DNA of 64,000 nt from Lachnospiraceae bacterium EP-SM-12S-S03 (GCA_020540725.1 JAJBSL010000002.1:62001-126000); one strand, 5' to 3'. Positions 33,169 to 43,724 are shown, counted from the stretch's first letter. A program made the numbers and translations. The notes: a model not told the origin generated them from the letters alone.

Positions 33169-35802
33169 CTACTGCGCTGTCCGCAACCGTTCTACCACAC
33201 TTCCTTTATTAAAGAAATGTAAGACAACCACTGGAATTACCGCCGCCAAGATCAAATAGATCACTGCGATAAAAAATGCCGGAACCAGTGTAAACCGCAG
33301 GGTAAAATACCACATAGATGGGGAATTGAGTACGTTCTTTAATACTGTCATTCCTAAAATTGCTGCAAGCAGACCGCCGATTACATCTGCACCTGCCGCA
33401 TAATATAAGCCCTCATCCACAATCAGTCTGCGAAGCTGGCGGTTTGTCATGCCGATACTCTGCATGGCTGCAAATTCATGGCGGCGGGTAATGATATTGG
33501 TGACCATCATATTGGTAAAGTTAATCAATCCGGCAAATGCCAGAATCACTCCGATCATACCGCCTACCAGCAGAACAATGTTCCGATTGGACGCAAGCTG
33601 CTCCTGTAACAGCTTGATGGATGTATAGGCAACAGAAGTATTTTCTCCCGTAAAGTCCGCTAAAAATCCTTCCAGATTCTCTTTTTCCCCTTCTTCTGCA
33701 TTAAAGCTGTAACTGAAAATCGTCGGCTCTTCATAAAGTTCCTTGAACTTTGTGTCACTCATATAAAGAAATGGCGCATCGCCGCCAATGTAGGCTGCTC
33801 CATTTGCACCCGCATAGGTTTCGTATTCCGTTGCTACAACCGTTGCTTTTGCTAAAATCGTACAAGTCTTTTCTTCTTTTCCATCTTTGGAAAACGTAAT
33901 GGAATCTCCTACTTGAAGCTGTTGCTGCAGCTGCGTCTCTTCTTCCGCCTCTCCGGTCAGTCGGTCTATGATCGTTCCGACAATCACATAATCTCCGGTT
34001 TCCATTTTCTCTTTCAAAACATCCGGATTGTTCTCACCTTCATAAATCGTGACATCCTCCCAGAATGCTTCCGAAACGCCAAACACATTTCCAAAATAGC
34101 CATCTTCTGTTCCCGGAACTACCCGCAGAGACAATCCGTTTTCATACGCTTTGCTGACAGAATCTTCTTCTGCCTCCTCCGCGATGCAAACCAGATCTTC
34201 AAACTTATAATCTATCGTCACATCACTATCATCTCGTGTATTCCGGTACAGAATTCTTTCCTCTTCCACACCTTTTTGCTGATCGATCAGATCTACTACC
34301 GAAACCGGGAGTCCGTCTTCTCGATACTGAAATGGAGAAACTCCATTGACTGCCACGGAATTGTAAACGGTAAAGTCTGTTTTCGTAGAACGGGAAATCC
34401 ATTTTTCTTCATCCATACTCTGTGTGATCACAATAATCGAATTAAATAAAACAATGCACAACAGCATGGATAGGACAATAAAAACGGATCTCCGTTTGTT
34501 CCTGCCAAGATTGGAAAATGCCATATAGGACAGCTTTGTTCCATGTGTCCGTTTTGTCTCTTTCATTTTCTTCTTTTCCTGCCCGGTATAACGGATAGCT
34601 TCCAGAGGGGATATCCGCGCCGCCTTTCTTGCCGGTTTCCGTGTACTGATCATTACGGTAAAAATCGTAAACACTGCCGCAATCAGAAAGATAAGCGGAG
34701 ACACGGACACTTTCATGGCATTCAAAGCATTTGCCTGAAAAAACTTCATCACAACCGGAAGAAGCATCCTGCTTACCAGAAATCCAAAGAGTAATCCCAG
34801 CGGAAGACCGATCAACGTCAGCCAAAGTGCCTGCCGGTTCACAATCTTTTTGATCTGCCTTGTGGACGTTCCGATGGTTCGGAGCAGACCGTATTGTCTT
34901 ACGTCCTGCATCACGGAAATATCGAAAATATTATAAATCAGCAGATACCCGCTCACGACAAACAACAGTACAAATACAACCACTGACAGCATCATGCCCG
35001 GCTGAAGCATGGCATTCCCTACCTGATTTTGTGAACAGGCAATATAATTGTCTGCATTCATCTGTTCCGGTTCTCCGCCCACGGAAAGTGCAAATTCCTG
35101 TAACTGCTTCTGTATGTGTCGCTTATCCTTCAGTACCACATCTGCCATATACGTTCCTGCAATCTCCCGGTCCTCTGCATAAGTATTTACAAATATTTCC
35201 GGATTGTCTTTCACAAACTGCTCGGAAACAATCAGCAGGCTTCCGGTATCATTGGCAGCTTCCCACCAGCCGGAAACAACCATTTCATACTGATAGGTTT
35301 CTCCACGTAAGGTAAATTCCACCGGAACGGTTTCCCCCACCTTTGCCTCTACTCCCAACGCCTCCAGCGCCTGATCTGTTGTAGCAATCTCATTTGCTTT
35401 CTTTGGATCCTTTCCATGTGTCGGCGTACAGAAGGTCAGTTCCTGCTGTACCGGATCTGCATAGTTTATCTCAACCATATGCCCGGAAGCGTTGGATGCA
35501 AAGCCAACAAACCGCCTGCATCCTGCCTCCTTGATAAAATCACTATTTTGTAACTCTTCATATTGTTCTTCCGTCAGATACCGGATGTCCCCGTCCGCCT
35601 TACTTCCTTTCTGCATCTGCATGGAAAGCTGAATGGAGGAGGACATGCTAAATACTAACGAAGTAATGGAAGTAAACAGAAACGCGGTCAACATAATCGC
35701 CAGTATCGCCGCAAGATTCCGGATTCTGTTTCTCTTAAAATACCGCTTGGATAACCGCTTGATTACTTCTGTATTGTTGTTGCCAAATAATATATCATTC
35801 AA
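33169..35802 (-). CDS. Large FtsX-type ABC permease (3)
   Basis: This 877-residue membrane protein has an N-terminal helix (about residues 30-55), an extracytoplasmic domain, an FtsX block of three helices (about 265-390), a further helix after the cytoplasmic linker, a second extracytoplasmic domain, and a final FtsX block ending VERLRTAQ. The motif YGLLRTIGTSTRQIKKIV and MQSIGMTNRQLRRLI are the two coupling loops. It resembles permease 1 (same start, M-x-D-x-LFGNNN). It is the last gene of the block; it probably works with the ATPase at 38381. Peptide export or sensing is inferred. Confidence 0.85.
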   Translation of the reverse strand: MNDILFGNNNTEVIKRLSKRYFKRNRIRNLAAILAIMLTAFLFTSITSLVFSMSSSIQLSMQMQKGSKADGDIRYLTEEQYEELQNSDFIKEAGCRRFVGFASNASGHMVEINYADPVQQELTFCTPTHGKDPKKANEIATTDQALEALGVEAKVGETVPVEFTLRGETYQYEMVVSGWWEAANDTGSLLIVSEQFVKDNPEIFVNTYAEDREIAGTYMADVVLKDKRHIQKQLQEFALSVGGEPEQMNADNYIACSQNQVGNAMLQPGMMLSVVVFVLLFVVSGYLLIYNIFDISVMQDVRQYGLLRTIGTSTRQIKKIVNRQALWLTLIGLPLGLLFGFLVSRMLLPVVMKFFQANALNAMKVSVSPLIFLIAAVFTIFTVMISTRKPARKAARISPLEAIRYTGQEKKKMKETKRTHGTKLSYMAFSNLGRNKRRSVFIVLSMLLCIVLFNSIIVITQSMDEEKWISRSTKTDFTVYNSVAVNGVSPFQYREDGLPVSVVDLIDQQKGVEEERILYRNTRDDSDVTIDYKFEDLVCIAEEAEEDSVSKAYENGLSLRVVPGTEDGYFGNVFGVSEAFWEDVTIYEGENNPDVLKEKMETGDYVIVGTIIDRLTGEAEEETQLQQQLQVGDSITFSKDGKEEKTCTILAKATVVATEYETYAGANGAAYIGGDAPFLYMSDTKFKELYEEPTIFSYSFNAEEGEKENLEGFLADFTGENTSVAYTSIKLLQEQLASNRNIVLLVGGMIGVILAFAGLINFTNMMVTNIITRRHEFAAMQSIGMTNRQLRRLIVDEGLYYAAGADVIGGLLAAILGMTVLKNVLNSPSMWYFTLRFTLVPAFFIAVIYLILAAVIPVVVLHFFNKGSVVERLRTAQ

Positions 35803-35829
35803 GTGATCCCTCCTGTTCTTTCAACTCCT

Positions 35830-38391
35830 TTAATTCTCAAAATTACGCAGTCGTTCAATCACCGTTTCATCTGAAATTGCCTTATAGACAATCGCCGGAA
35901 CACTCAGACAGATTACAAAGATTGCTGCAATCAAGCCGATCACAAGAGCAACCGGGTATTCAAATACCGCATAGTTTGCCAGATGGGGAACAGCATCCGC
36001 CACCAGCAGCAGAAACGCATTACCAAAGGTCATAATCAGCAGCGTAGAAATCAGAGCGTAAATGCCGCCTTCTAAGGTCAGGATCTTCACAATCTGTTTT
36101 TTCGTGGTACCGATACTTTCCATAATGGCAAATTCATTTTTTCTTGCCACCACACCGGTCAGCATCACATTAACGAAATTAACCAAGCCGATGACAATGA
36201 GCAATACTGCCGCACCATTTCCCAGCAAACTCAAAGAATAGTTCGTCTGTTCAAATAGTTCTTTCTGATTAACAGCTGATTTCATCTGCCACTCCGATGT
36301 AGTTAAGGTACTGTTGATTTCCTGTAATTCTCTATCCATTCGCTCTAAATCGTTGAAATCCTTAATGTCAACGCCGATAGCCGAAATGATTGGCTCTTTT
36401 GTCAGGCGTTCCATACCCGCTTCGCTGACAAAGATAACATCTGGCACCATATTTATTTCTTTGCGCCTGCCAATACCTTCTGAAAGAGTATTATCATAAT
36501 CGTCATAGTAAAAAGCTCCGCCAATTTTGAAATCGGTTGCCTTGCCGTCTGTACTGTCGGCAGTTAGTGTCAATGTTTCACCCACTAAAGCTGTATTAGG
36601 AGCAAAAAATTCTGTATCTTTTCCTGCAATCGCTGTTTCACCACGCTTGAACGCTTCAATGTCAATAGGTGTATCAGGATGTTCTGCATTGTATTCTTCC
36701 AGTGCCCTATCGTCTGGAAGCGTTGTAATATAGCAGCCGTAGTCACCGGCATCAGCATACCCTTTCAGCGTCTCTATCGTCTGTTCATAAGACTGTCCCT
36801 TTGCTTTATATTTGCTGTCCTCATATTTGATTTTCATAAAGCCTTCTAAAGTGGTTTCATCAAAGCCAATACCTGCCCATACTGTTTTTTGAACATCTAC
36901 CTTTTCAATGCCATCAATTTGTTGAATCTGTTCCACAAAGTGTTCGTCAAACTGCGGTACTTCTTTATTGAGCTGTTCATACTGCTCAAACTGAATATCG
37001 TTGTATTCAAAGGAATAGTCCATATATTCTTTAATAAAGTTTTCGGCAGTCATACTTTTTATGACTCCGTTGGTGCCTAAAATCATGGTGATACCCATAA
37101 ACAGAGACATAAATACAAGAATTGCACGTTTCTTATCCCGGAAGACATTATGGAACGCCATCACATGTAACTTACCACCATTGGTGGAATTTCTGCTTTT
37201 CATTTTCTTTGGTGCGAAGTTTTGAAATTTCAGAGCCTCTACCGGTGAAATTTTCGCAGCCGCTTTTGCAGGGGCATGACAGGCAATCCAAACTGTTACC
37301 GCTGAAAAGATTACAGACAAAATGTAGATAAATGGATGGAAAAATACTTCGGCATCCATTATCGACTTGCCCTGTTCAAAGCCCTCGCTCAAAACAAAAG
37401 GAATAATTCCAAAGGAAACAACAGTCGCTAACAAAATACCAATAGGAATCCCGATGCAGGCAAACTTCACTGCCTGACTTTTCACCAACGATTTGATCTG
37501 CGCCTGCGTTGTCCCCATCGTTTTCATCAAGCCATAAAAACGGGTATCCTTTGAAATAGAGATATACAGGACATTATAAATAAGCAGGTAGCCGCTGCCA
37601 ATGATAAAGAATACCAATAGAATGACCATTGCAATAACAGAACCGCTTGATGATTTCATGGAAACCGCACCGCTAAAAGATTGATTTTCATTTAACTTTA
37701 CATCTCTTTGAATGCGCATAAAATCATCTGGCATTTTCTTCAGCGATAAAGAAAGGACACCATCCTCTGCCATTGTATAGCCTGCATTTTTGCAGTACGC
37801 CTCGGAAACAAATCCCATTCCTGTGCCTGTGTAGGAATGAAACCATCCACTCAAGGTGAATGTTCTCTCCTGCTGACCGTTTTTATCTAAGTAGGACAGA
37901 GGAACTTCCGTATTCAACTTCGGTTCTGTAATTCCTAACTGTGAAAGGACATCCTCTGACAGCATGATTTCATTTTCCTCGGAAGGATATTTCCCTTCCA
38001 AATCTTTGATTGCTTCTTGATAATGTTCTTCCCATTCCGTCTTGTCGTAATATTGAAGCGCGATGGAAAGTTCCCGTCCCTCGTCATTCTTCTCTGCAAC
38101 AGAGCCGACCATGTACTGTGTCCCCACCGTTTTGACGTATTCCAAGTCCCGAATCTGCTGTTCCTGGGCTTTGGTCGGCATCGCAAGGGAAACATCTGCG
38201 GTTGTCCCTGCGGTGCGGACCTGCATTAACTTCATGTTCTCCCCATAGTTAATACCCAAGCTGAATACGGTGGTAATCATAAATGTGGTGAGGATGATGG
38301 CATATACCGCAAACAAGTTCCGAATGCGGTTTGCTTTCATCATTCCTCTTTCCACACGCTTTACTGCTTTTTCATTCCGGTTAGCGTGCAT
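35830..38391 (-). CDS. Large FtsX-type ABC permease (2)
   Basis: This 853-residue permease has the same two-FtsX-block plan as its neighbours: N-terminal helix about residues 25-50, coupling loops YGLMKTMGTTQAQIKSLV and MESIGTTKKQIVKIL, and a C-terminus ending VIERLRNFEN. The second extracytoplasmic domain (about 450-690) is distinct from that of permeases 1 and 3. It overlaps the ATPase at 38381 by 11 bases and is followed by permease 3 after 27 bases, so the ATPase could serve both. Confidence 0.85.
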   Translation of the reverse strand: MHANRNEKAVKRVERGMMKANRIRNLFAVYAIILTTFMITTVFSLGINYGENMKLMQVRTAGTTADVSLAMPTKAQEQQIRDLEYVKTVGTQYMVGSVAEKNDEGRELSIALQYYDKTEWEEHYQEAIKDLEGKYPSEENEIMLSEDVLSQLGITEPKLNTEVPLSYLDKNGQQERTFTLSGWFHSYTGTGMGFVSEAYCKNAGYTMAEDGVLSLSLKKMPDDFMRIQRDVKLNENQSFSGAVSMKSSSGSVIAMVILLVFFIIGSGYLLIYNVLYISISKDTRFYGLMKTMGTTQAQIKSLVKSQAVKFACIGIPIGILLATVVSFGIIPFVLSEGFEQGKSIMDAEVFFHPFIYILSVIFSAVTVWIACHAPAKAAAKISPVEALKFQNFAPKKMKSRNSTNGGKLHVMAFHNVFRDKKRAILVFMSLFMGITMILGTNGVIKSMTAENFIKEYMDYSFEYNDIQFEQYEQLNKEVPQFDEHFVEQIQQIDGIEKVDVQKTVWAGIGFDETTLEGFMKIKYEDSKYKAKGQSYEQTIETLKGYADAGDYGCYITTLPDDRALEEYNAEHPDTPIDIEAFKRGETAIAGKDTEFFAPNTALVGETLTLTADSTDGKATDFKIGGAFYYDDYDNTLSEGIGRRKEINMVPDVIFVSEAGMERLTKEPIISAIGVDIKDFNDLERMDRELQEINSTLTTSEWQMKSAVNQKELFEQTNYSLSLLGNGAAVLLIVIGLVNFVNVMLTGVVARKNEFAIMESIGTTKKQIVKILTLEGGIYALISTLLIMTFGNAFLLLVADAVPHLANYAVFEYPVALVIGLIAAIFVICLSVPAIVYKAISDETVIERLRNFEN

Positions 38392-39067
38392 ACCTCACAC
38401 CTCCCGAAACGACTTTGCCGTCTTCAATGCGAATGATACGGTCTGCCATCCTCGCAATCTCTTCATTATGAGTAATCATCAGAATCGTCTGGTCAAACTC
38501 ATGACTGAGTGACTGCATCAGCAGAATCACGTCCATACTCGTTTTAGAGTCTAGGTTGCCTGTAGGTTCGTCAGCCAAAATAATCGCAGGCTTTGTTGCC
38601 AGAGCCCGGGCGATCGCAACTCTCTGCTGCTGACCGCCTGACAGGTTATTTGGCATATTCCTCAGTTTCTTCTGCAACCCAAGTTCATGGATAATCTCTT
38701 TCACAAAGTCTGTGTCTGTCCTGCCACCGTCAATCTCAATGGGATATACAATATTCTCATACACATTGAGGACGGGAAGCAGGTTATAGTTCTGAAAGAC
38801 AAAACCGATATTCCTTCGTCTGAAAATCGTCAGTTCCTCATCTTTCATGTTCAGAAGTTCTTTTCCCCGGATTGTAACACTTCCCGAAGTAGGGCGGTCT
38901 AAACCGCCAATCATGTTGAGCAGTGTAGATTTGCCGCTGCCCGATGTACCGACTACTGCAACAAATTCGCCCTCTTCTACGGAAATCGATACCCCATCCA
39001 GTGCACGCACTTCGTTTTCTCCACTGCCATATATCTTTCTTAAATCTTTTGTCTCAAGTATTGCCAT
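38381..39067 (-). CDS. ABC ATPase, MacB/LolD type (2)
   Basis: This is a 228-residue ATPase for FtsX-type permeases. Walker A is GTSGSGKST, the Q-loop VFQNYNLLPVLNVYENI, the signature LSGGQQQRVA and Walker B IILADEPTGNLD; the His switch lies in LMITHNEEIA. It overlaps permease 2 and precedes permease 3, while permease 1 lies upstream after its own ATPase. Relatives act in peptide resistance (BceA-like) or lipoprotein and peptide export. The start at 39067 has GGGAGG shortly upstream. Confidence 0.9.
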   Translation of the reverse strand: MAILETKDLRKIYGSGENEVRALDGVSISVEEGEFVAVVGTSGSGKSTLLNMIGGLDRPTSGSVTIRGKELLNMKDEELTIFRRRNIGFVFQNYNLLPVLNVYENIVYPIEIDGGRTDTDFVKEIIHELGLQKKLRNMPNNLSGGQQQRVAIARALATKPAIILADEPTGNLDSKTSMDVILLMQSLSHEFDQTILMITHNEEIARMADRIIRIEDGKVVSGGVRYAR

Positions 39068-39119
39068 ATCGAAAGACCTCCCTTTTTGTATTGCTCATTT
39101 GTTATATCGCTGCTGTAGG

Positions 39120-41786
39120 TTATTCTCCGGTTCTCAAACGTTCCACAATACTCTGTCGATTCAGCAAACGAAGAGAAACCATCGGAATGATAAGTGCCAG
39201 CACGATATAAATAACGGATAACAAAATTGCCGGAAGGATGGTCAGATGGAAAGTCATATACCAAATCGGACCATTTTCTACTAAAAGTTTCACTGCTGTT
39301 ACTCCCAGAATTATTGCAACCACAGTTCCAATCACACCTGCCCGCAGCACATAGGAAAGACTTTCTGTCATCACCATTCTACGAAGCTGCTTTGTTGTCA
39401 TTCCAATACTCTGCATAGAAGCAAACTCATGTCGTCTTGTCACAATGCTCGTCATAATCAGATTCATCAGATTGATGATACCAACCAATGCAAAGATTCC
39501 TCCGATCAGACAGCCGATTAAAAGAAATGCATTCTTATAAATGTCTATATTCGCTCCCAATTTCTCTGTTGACTGATAGAGAATATCCATATTTTTCTGG
39601 GTTGTGTACTCTGATAAATAATCTTCCATCTCCTGTTGTTGCTCTTTTTCCGTATCAAACAGAACGCAGAAAAGGGATGGCTTTTCGTATAGCTCTTTGA
39701 AGTGTTCCTCAGACATATACATGACAGGTCCACCAATCTCCGCTTGTATATTACTTCCCGGTCCGAGCAAACTTCCAGTTTCCATATCTGTTGTAGCCGC
39801 CTTTGCAAGTACCGTAAATGTTTCTGTCGGAACGCCATTTTCATAAAACTGAATTTGATCTCCTACCTGCTGTTTTACATAATCTGCCTCTGAATATTCA
39901 GTAAATTCTCCCTTGTCGTTATATCCGGCAATTAAAATAATTCCATTTTCATTTTGAAGCTTTTCTTTTAAAACTGATTTATCTTTTTCCCCTTCTCGAA
40001 TATCTAGCTTATCAATCAGGGAATCGGAAACGCCATATACATTCCCAAGGGGTCTTCCATCTGGTGTCAATGCCGCATGACTTTCAACTATAAACTCTCC
40101 TTTTTTATTTTTTCCTTCTTTGATATTATCCGGAAATCCTGTCATTTCTGTCACTTCTTCGTCCACTTCATAATTGATTCCCCAATCACAAGAAACCTGA
40201 CTGTCCTCAAAGGTATTCCGATACATTTTCGTCACATTTTTAACACCTGGACGCTGTGTAACTGCTTCTGCCACATTATCTGGCAATGCAGCACTATGTC
40301 CGGTAAACCCTTTCTGCATCAGTCCTGCCTCTGCTGTATAGACTGCAAAATCACTTCGCATCTGGCGTTCCACATATACCTCTTCATCAAAACTTCCTGC
40401 AAAGATAAACACAGAATTTAACAGAATAATACTCAGCATCAAAGAAACAATGACCAATACCATCCGTCCCTTATTTCTCTGCACGTTGGCTTTCGCCATA
40501 CGCGGAAGTAACGCCCCTTTCACGTGCTTGCGTTCCTTGATCTTTCCTATGCTCTGTTCTACATACCGGACAGCCTCAATCGGAGAGACACGGGATGCCT
40601 TCTTTGCTGATTTCCTTGTACTGATCCATACGGTCAGCGCAGAAAATAGCACGGAACCAATAATAATTGGCAGATAGGGAAGAGAACCGACCACCACATT
40701 CTTTTCTCCCAGTTCTGCGACAAACATCTGAAGTACTGCCGGAAGCATTCCTTTTCCAAGTAAGATTCCCAAAAGCACTCCGATCGGTGTACCAATCAGG
40801 AACAAGTACATTGCCTGTTTTCGCACTAAACCTTTCACCTGCTTCGGTGTCATTCCTATCGTTCGGAGCAGTCCGTATTGTCTCACATCATTTGTCACAC
40901 CCATATCAAATACGTTGTAAATCAGAAGATAACCACAGAACATAAACAGAATTCCAAATACGCCTGCTGCCAGCCATACCACTAAATTTCCATCACTCTG
41001 TGTAGCAGATGGTGTCGGTGCAATCCTTACATAGTTTTCTGCTTCTCGATCATCCGGATTTCCTCCGATACTACGGATGAACTCTCCAATCCGTTCTTCC
41101 ACCATACTGGGATCTTTCAAAATCACATGGGCATTATAATAGTTTCTATTTTCTCTGTCTTTCCGAAGAGCTGAAACCATTTCTTCCTGTTCTTCTAAAA
41201 ATGCCTGGGACACCATAACATATCCCACATCATTTTTTACCGGTTCATAGATACCGGATACTTTCATATCAAAATGTTCGATTTCTCCATCTACTTTTAA
41301 ATCAACGGGAATCGTCTCCCCTGCCTTTTTCGGAATCCCCAGATCTTCCAGCACATTTGCAGATACCAGTACCTCATTCTCAGCCTTTGGTATGGTTCCG
41401 ATACTCGGTGTCATAAAACAGACTTCCATCAATGTCTCATCTGCATAGTCCAGTTCCACATTAAGCTGCTTTGTATTTTCTAAAAATGCAATTCCAATCT
41501 GGATTCCTGCTTTTTCAAACATAGCGTTTTCTTTTAACTGCTCTGCCTGTTCTTTTGTCATTCCCTGCACCAAAGCATCCGCCTGACTACCTAATAATCT
41601 CGCCTGACTATACTGCATCGTATTTTTTGCACCGAACCCAATGGTCAGCACTGCGGTCAGAAGAAACGTAGTCAGGGCTATGGCGATGACTGCAAGGATA
41701 TTCCGTTTTTTATTGCTGTGGAAGCTGCGGTTTGCCACCTTTTTGATTACTGCTTTATTGTTGTTTCCAAATAGAACATCACTCAT
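39120..41786 (-). CDS. Large FtsX-type ABC permease (1)
   Basis: This 888-residue membrane protein starts MSDVLFGNNNKAVIKKV and has two FtsX blocks with the coupling loops YGLLRTIGMTPKQVKGLV and MQSIGMTTKQLRRMV, plus two extracytoplasmic domains. It ends SIVERLRTGE. Sequence and plan are close to permease 3, so these two probably arose by duplication. It follows ATPase 1 by 12 bases and should pair with it. The block is controlled by the two-component system at 42687-44404. Confidence 0.85.
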   Translation of the reverse strand: MSDVLFGNNNKAVIKKVANRSFHSNKKRNILAVIAIALTTFLLTAVLTIGFGAKNTMQYSQARLLGSQADALVQGMTKEQAEQLKENAMFEKAGIQIGIAFLENTKQLNVELDYADETLMEVCFMTPSIGTIPKAENEVLVSANVLEDLGIPKKAGETIPVDLKVDGEIEHFDMKVSGIYEPVKNDVGYVMVSQAFLEEQEEMVSALRKDRENRNYYNAHVILKDPSMVEERIGEFIRSIGGNPDDREAENYVRIAPTPSATQSDGNLVVWLAAGVFGILFMFCGYLLIYNVFDMGVTNDVRQYGLLRTIGMTPKQVKGLVRKQAMYLFLIGTPIGVLLGILLGKGMLPAVLQMFVAELGEKNVVVGSLPYLPIIIGSVLFSALTVWISTRKSAKKASRVSPIEAVRYVEQSIGKIKERKHVKGALLPRMAKANVQRNKGRMVLVIVSLMLSIILLNSVFIFAGSFDEEVYVERQMRSDFAVYTAEAGLMQKGFTGHSAALPDNVAEAVTQRPGVKNVTKMYRNTFEDSQVSCDWGINYEVDEEVTEMTGFPDNIKEGKNKKGEFIVESHAALTPDGRPLGNVYGVSDSLIDKLDIREGEKDKSVLKEKLQNENGIILIAGYNDKGEFTEYSEADYVKQQVGDQIQFYENGVPTETFTVLAKAATTDMETGSLLGPGSNIQAEIGGPVMYMSEEHFKELYEKPSLFCVLFDTEKEQQQEMEDYLSEYTTQKNMDILYQSTEKLGANIDIYKNAFLLIGCLIGGIFALVGIINLMNLIMTSIVTRRHEFASMQSIGMTTKQLRRMVMTESLSYVLRAGVIGTVVAIILGVTAVKLLVENGPIWYMTFHLTILPAILLSVIYIVLALIIPMVSLRLLNRQSIVERLRTGE

Positions 41787-41798
41787 AGTCCCGCCCCC

Positions 41799-42464
41799 TT
41801 ACTGTACGATCTTTCCGTCTTCGATATGGATAATCCGATCAGCAAGCTGAGCAATCTCGTCATTATGAGTAATCATTACAAGGGTCTGTTTAAATTTGTA
41901 GCTGCTTGTTTTCATCAGACCTAACACGTCCATGCTGGTCTTGCTGTCCAGGTTTCCGGTGGGCTCATCCGCCAGCACAATGGTGGGACGGGCAATGAGC
42001 GCACGGGCAATGGCGACTCTCTGCTGCTGACCACCGGATAAATTATTCGGCATACTGTTTAACTTCTCTTTCAGTCCTAAAAATCCCACGACTTCCTCTA
42101 AAAAATTTTTGTCTACCTTTCCTCCGTCCAGTTCTACCGGAAGGGCAATATTCTCATACACGTTCAAAACCGGAACCAGATTGTAGTTCTGGAAAACAAA
42201 TCCGATTTTTCTTCTACGGAAAATGGTCAACTGTTCCTCATTGAGTTTTGATAACTCCGTCCCATCCACAAAGACTTTCCCGGAAGTCGGAACGTCCAGA
42301 CCACCGATCATATTTAATAACGTAGACTTACCACTGCCGGAAGTTCCAACAATGGCTACAAACTCTCCTTTTTCTACGGAAAGATTCACTCCATCCAATG
42401 CTTTTGTAATATTCGGCTCTGCCCCATAATATTTTTTCAGTTCAGTCGTTTCTAAGATATTCAT
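41799..42464 (-). CDS. ABC ATPase, MacB/LolD type (1)
   Basis: This 221-residue ATPase has Walker A GTSGSGKST, Q-loop VFQNYNLVPVLNVYENI, signature LSGGQQQRVA, Walker B IVLADEPTGNLD and the switch His in VMITHNDEIA. It is very similar to ATPase 2. I start at 42464 (MNILETTELKKYYG) with AAAGGA upstream; the upstream in-frame codons lie in the promoter. It opens the five-gene transporter unit and is preceded by TCAC-type repeats that also occur before the regulator gene. Confidence 0.9.
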   Translation of the reverse strand: MNILETTELKKYYGAEPNITKALDGVNLSVEKGEFVAIVGTSGSGKSTLLNMIGGLDVPTSGKVFVDGTELSKLNEEQLTIFRRRKIGFVFQNYNLVPVLNVYENIALPVELDGGKVDKNFLEEVVGFLGLKEKLNSMPNNLSGGQQQRVAIARALIARPTIVLADEPTGNLDSKTSMDVLGLMKTSSYKFKQTLVMITHNDEIAQLADRIIHIEDGKIVQ

Positions 42465-42495
42465 ATGAACACCGTCCTTTCTTTTTGTTACCCCT

Positions 42496-42530
42496 ATCAT
42501 AACAACCAAACCTCACAGAAATGTCACGAA
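42496..42530 (-). promoter_or_regulatory. Transporter promoter with 11-bp TCAC boxes
   Basis: TCAC occurs at 42513 and 42524, in the context CTCACAGAAATGTCACGAA, an 11-base direct repeat. On the minus strand a TATGAT -10 box lies at 42496-42501. The same boxes precede the response regulator at 44434-44459, so the regulator probably controls both promoters. Confidence 0.65.
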
Positions 42531-42559
42531 AACAAAGAATTTTCGGTGTTTTTGGGGCT

Positions 42560-42585
42560 GAAATGTCACAATCCTGTGACATTTC
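42560..42585. repeat. 11-bp inverted repeat carrying the TGTCAC motif
   Basis: GAAATGTCACA (42560-42570) and TGTGACATTTC (42575-42585) are perfect inverted arms around four bases. It shares the TGTCAC core of the direct-repeat boxes 35 bases away. It may be an extra regulator site or a hairpin after the kinase gene; no T tract follows. Confidence 0.55.
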
Positions 42586-42652
42586 AACTTTTTGTATAGG
42601 CAACGAGCCAAAGTCCGGGCTTGCCCGAGACCTTGACGACTGCTTACAATCC

Positions 42653-42677
42653 CGGAATGTGCTTTTTGGCACTTCCG
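42653..42677 (-). terminator. Hairpin after the histidine kinase gene
   Basis: CCGGAA and TTCCGG with inner GTGC and GCAC form a stem around a short T-rich loop, directly beyond the kinase stop at 42687. A clear U tract is missing, so it may be a weak terminator or processing site. Confidence 0.4.
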
Positions 42678-42686
42678 GTGATTTTC

Positions 42687-43724
42687 CTATTTTCTCAGGA
42701 GACGCACGGAAAATGTAGAGCCTTTTCCCGGCTCGGAGGACACCACAATGTACCCTCCCTGAAGTGAGATAATCTCACGAGCAAGATACAGTCCGATCCC
42801 AATTCCTTCTGCATCATGTACCGTATCCTCCCGATAAAATCGTTTGAAGATCGTTCCCTGATGTTCTTCGGAAATTCCGATTCCATTATCTGTAATGTCA
42901 ATCTTTACATACATTTCCCAACATTCCACCGATACCCAGATGTTTCCACCCGCCGGTGTGTACTTCACTGCATTATCCAAAATGTTAAACAAGGCTTCCG
43001 TAGTCCACTTCCGGTCATGGGAAACCAGCAATCCTTCCGGGCAGTCTACCTGCACATCAATCTTCTTTTTCTCCGCATTTAAGAAAATCCCGCCCAGCGC
43101 TGCCGCCAGTGTTTCATAAATCGACTGTTCTTTTTGTTCCAAAGAAATCACGCCTGTTTCCAATCGGGACGTTTTGATCATCGCCTGCATCAGAAAATCT
43201 AACTTATCCAACTGGCTGCTCTGCGCTGTCAAAAATTCCTGTTGTTTCTGTGCCGGAACTTCTTGCTCCAACAGCGTATTGTTGATCATTTTCAGGTTTG
43301 CAATAGGTGTCTTGACCTGATGGGAAATATCGGAAATCAATTCCTGCAAATCTTCCCGTTCTTTCGCGATATGATTCCGGTTCTCCTGCATGACTTCATA
43401 TAATCGCTTCAGACGATAATGAATTTTATAAAACAGCCCTTCCTCCTGCTGTCTCTCTTCCGGCAGTTCCTCTTTCCCGGACATCATCCCGTCCAACAGT
43501 TCGCAAAGCTGGTCCGAAAACAAGACCAGTTTTTTCCGGATATTCCATACAAAGAACACGCCGCATCCAAAGGCAAACACGCCAAAACCCAGCACGCACA
43601 AGGCAGCCGTTACATTTCGGGTGATCCATAGTACCAATATGCTGCTCCCAATGGCTGTCATCCCGAACACCAGTCCTAAAAAGAGGCAGATATGATTGAT
43701 GGAAAGATACGTTTTTTGTCTCAC
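42687..43724 (-). CDS. Sensor histidine kinase of the FtsX-transporter block
   Basis: This is a 345-residue kinase with two N-terminal membrane helices (about residues 8-30 and 35-60) separated by only a few residues, as in intramembrane-sensing kinases that read transporter activity. The phospho-acceptor is in ISDISHQVKTPIANL. The ATP domain has ALFNILDNAVKYTP, ITDNGIGI and GIGIGLYLARE. The GTG at 43724 overlaps the regulator stop by four bases (GTGA) and has GGGAGG upstream; I prefer it to the GTG at 43745. Confidence 0.88.
   Translation of the reverse strand: MRQKTYLSINHICLFLGLVFGMTAIGSSILVLWITRNVTAALCVLGFGVFAFGCGVFFVWNIRKKLVLFSDQLCELLDGMMSGKEELPEERQQEEGLFYKIHYRLKRLYEVMQENRNHIAKEREDLQELISDISHQVKTPIANLKMINNTLLEQEVPAQKQQEFLTAQSSQLDKLDFLMQAMIKTSRLETGVISLEQKEQSIYETLAAALGGIFLNAEKKKIDVQVDCPEGLLVSHDRKWTTEALFNILDNAVKYTPAGGNIWVSVECWEMYVKIDITDNGIGISEEHQGTIFKRFYREDTVHDAEGIGIGLYLAREIISLQGGYIVVSSEPGKGSTFSVRLLRK

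Noticed and set aside
32830..35802. FtsX permease fused to the winged-helix domain
   Set aside because: The two frames are in the same phase but separated by a TAG; readthrough would be needed, and the permease ends at the usual place for its family.
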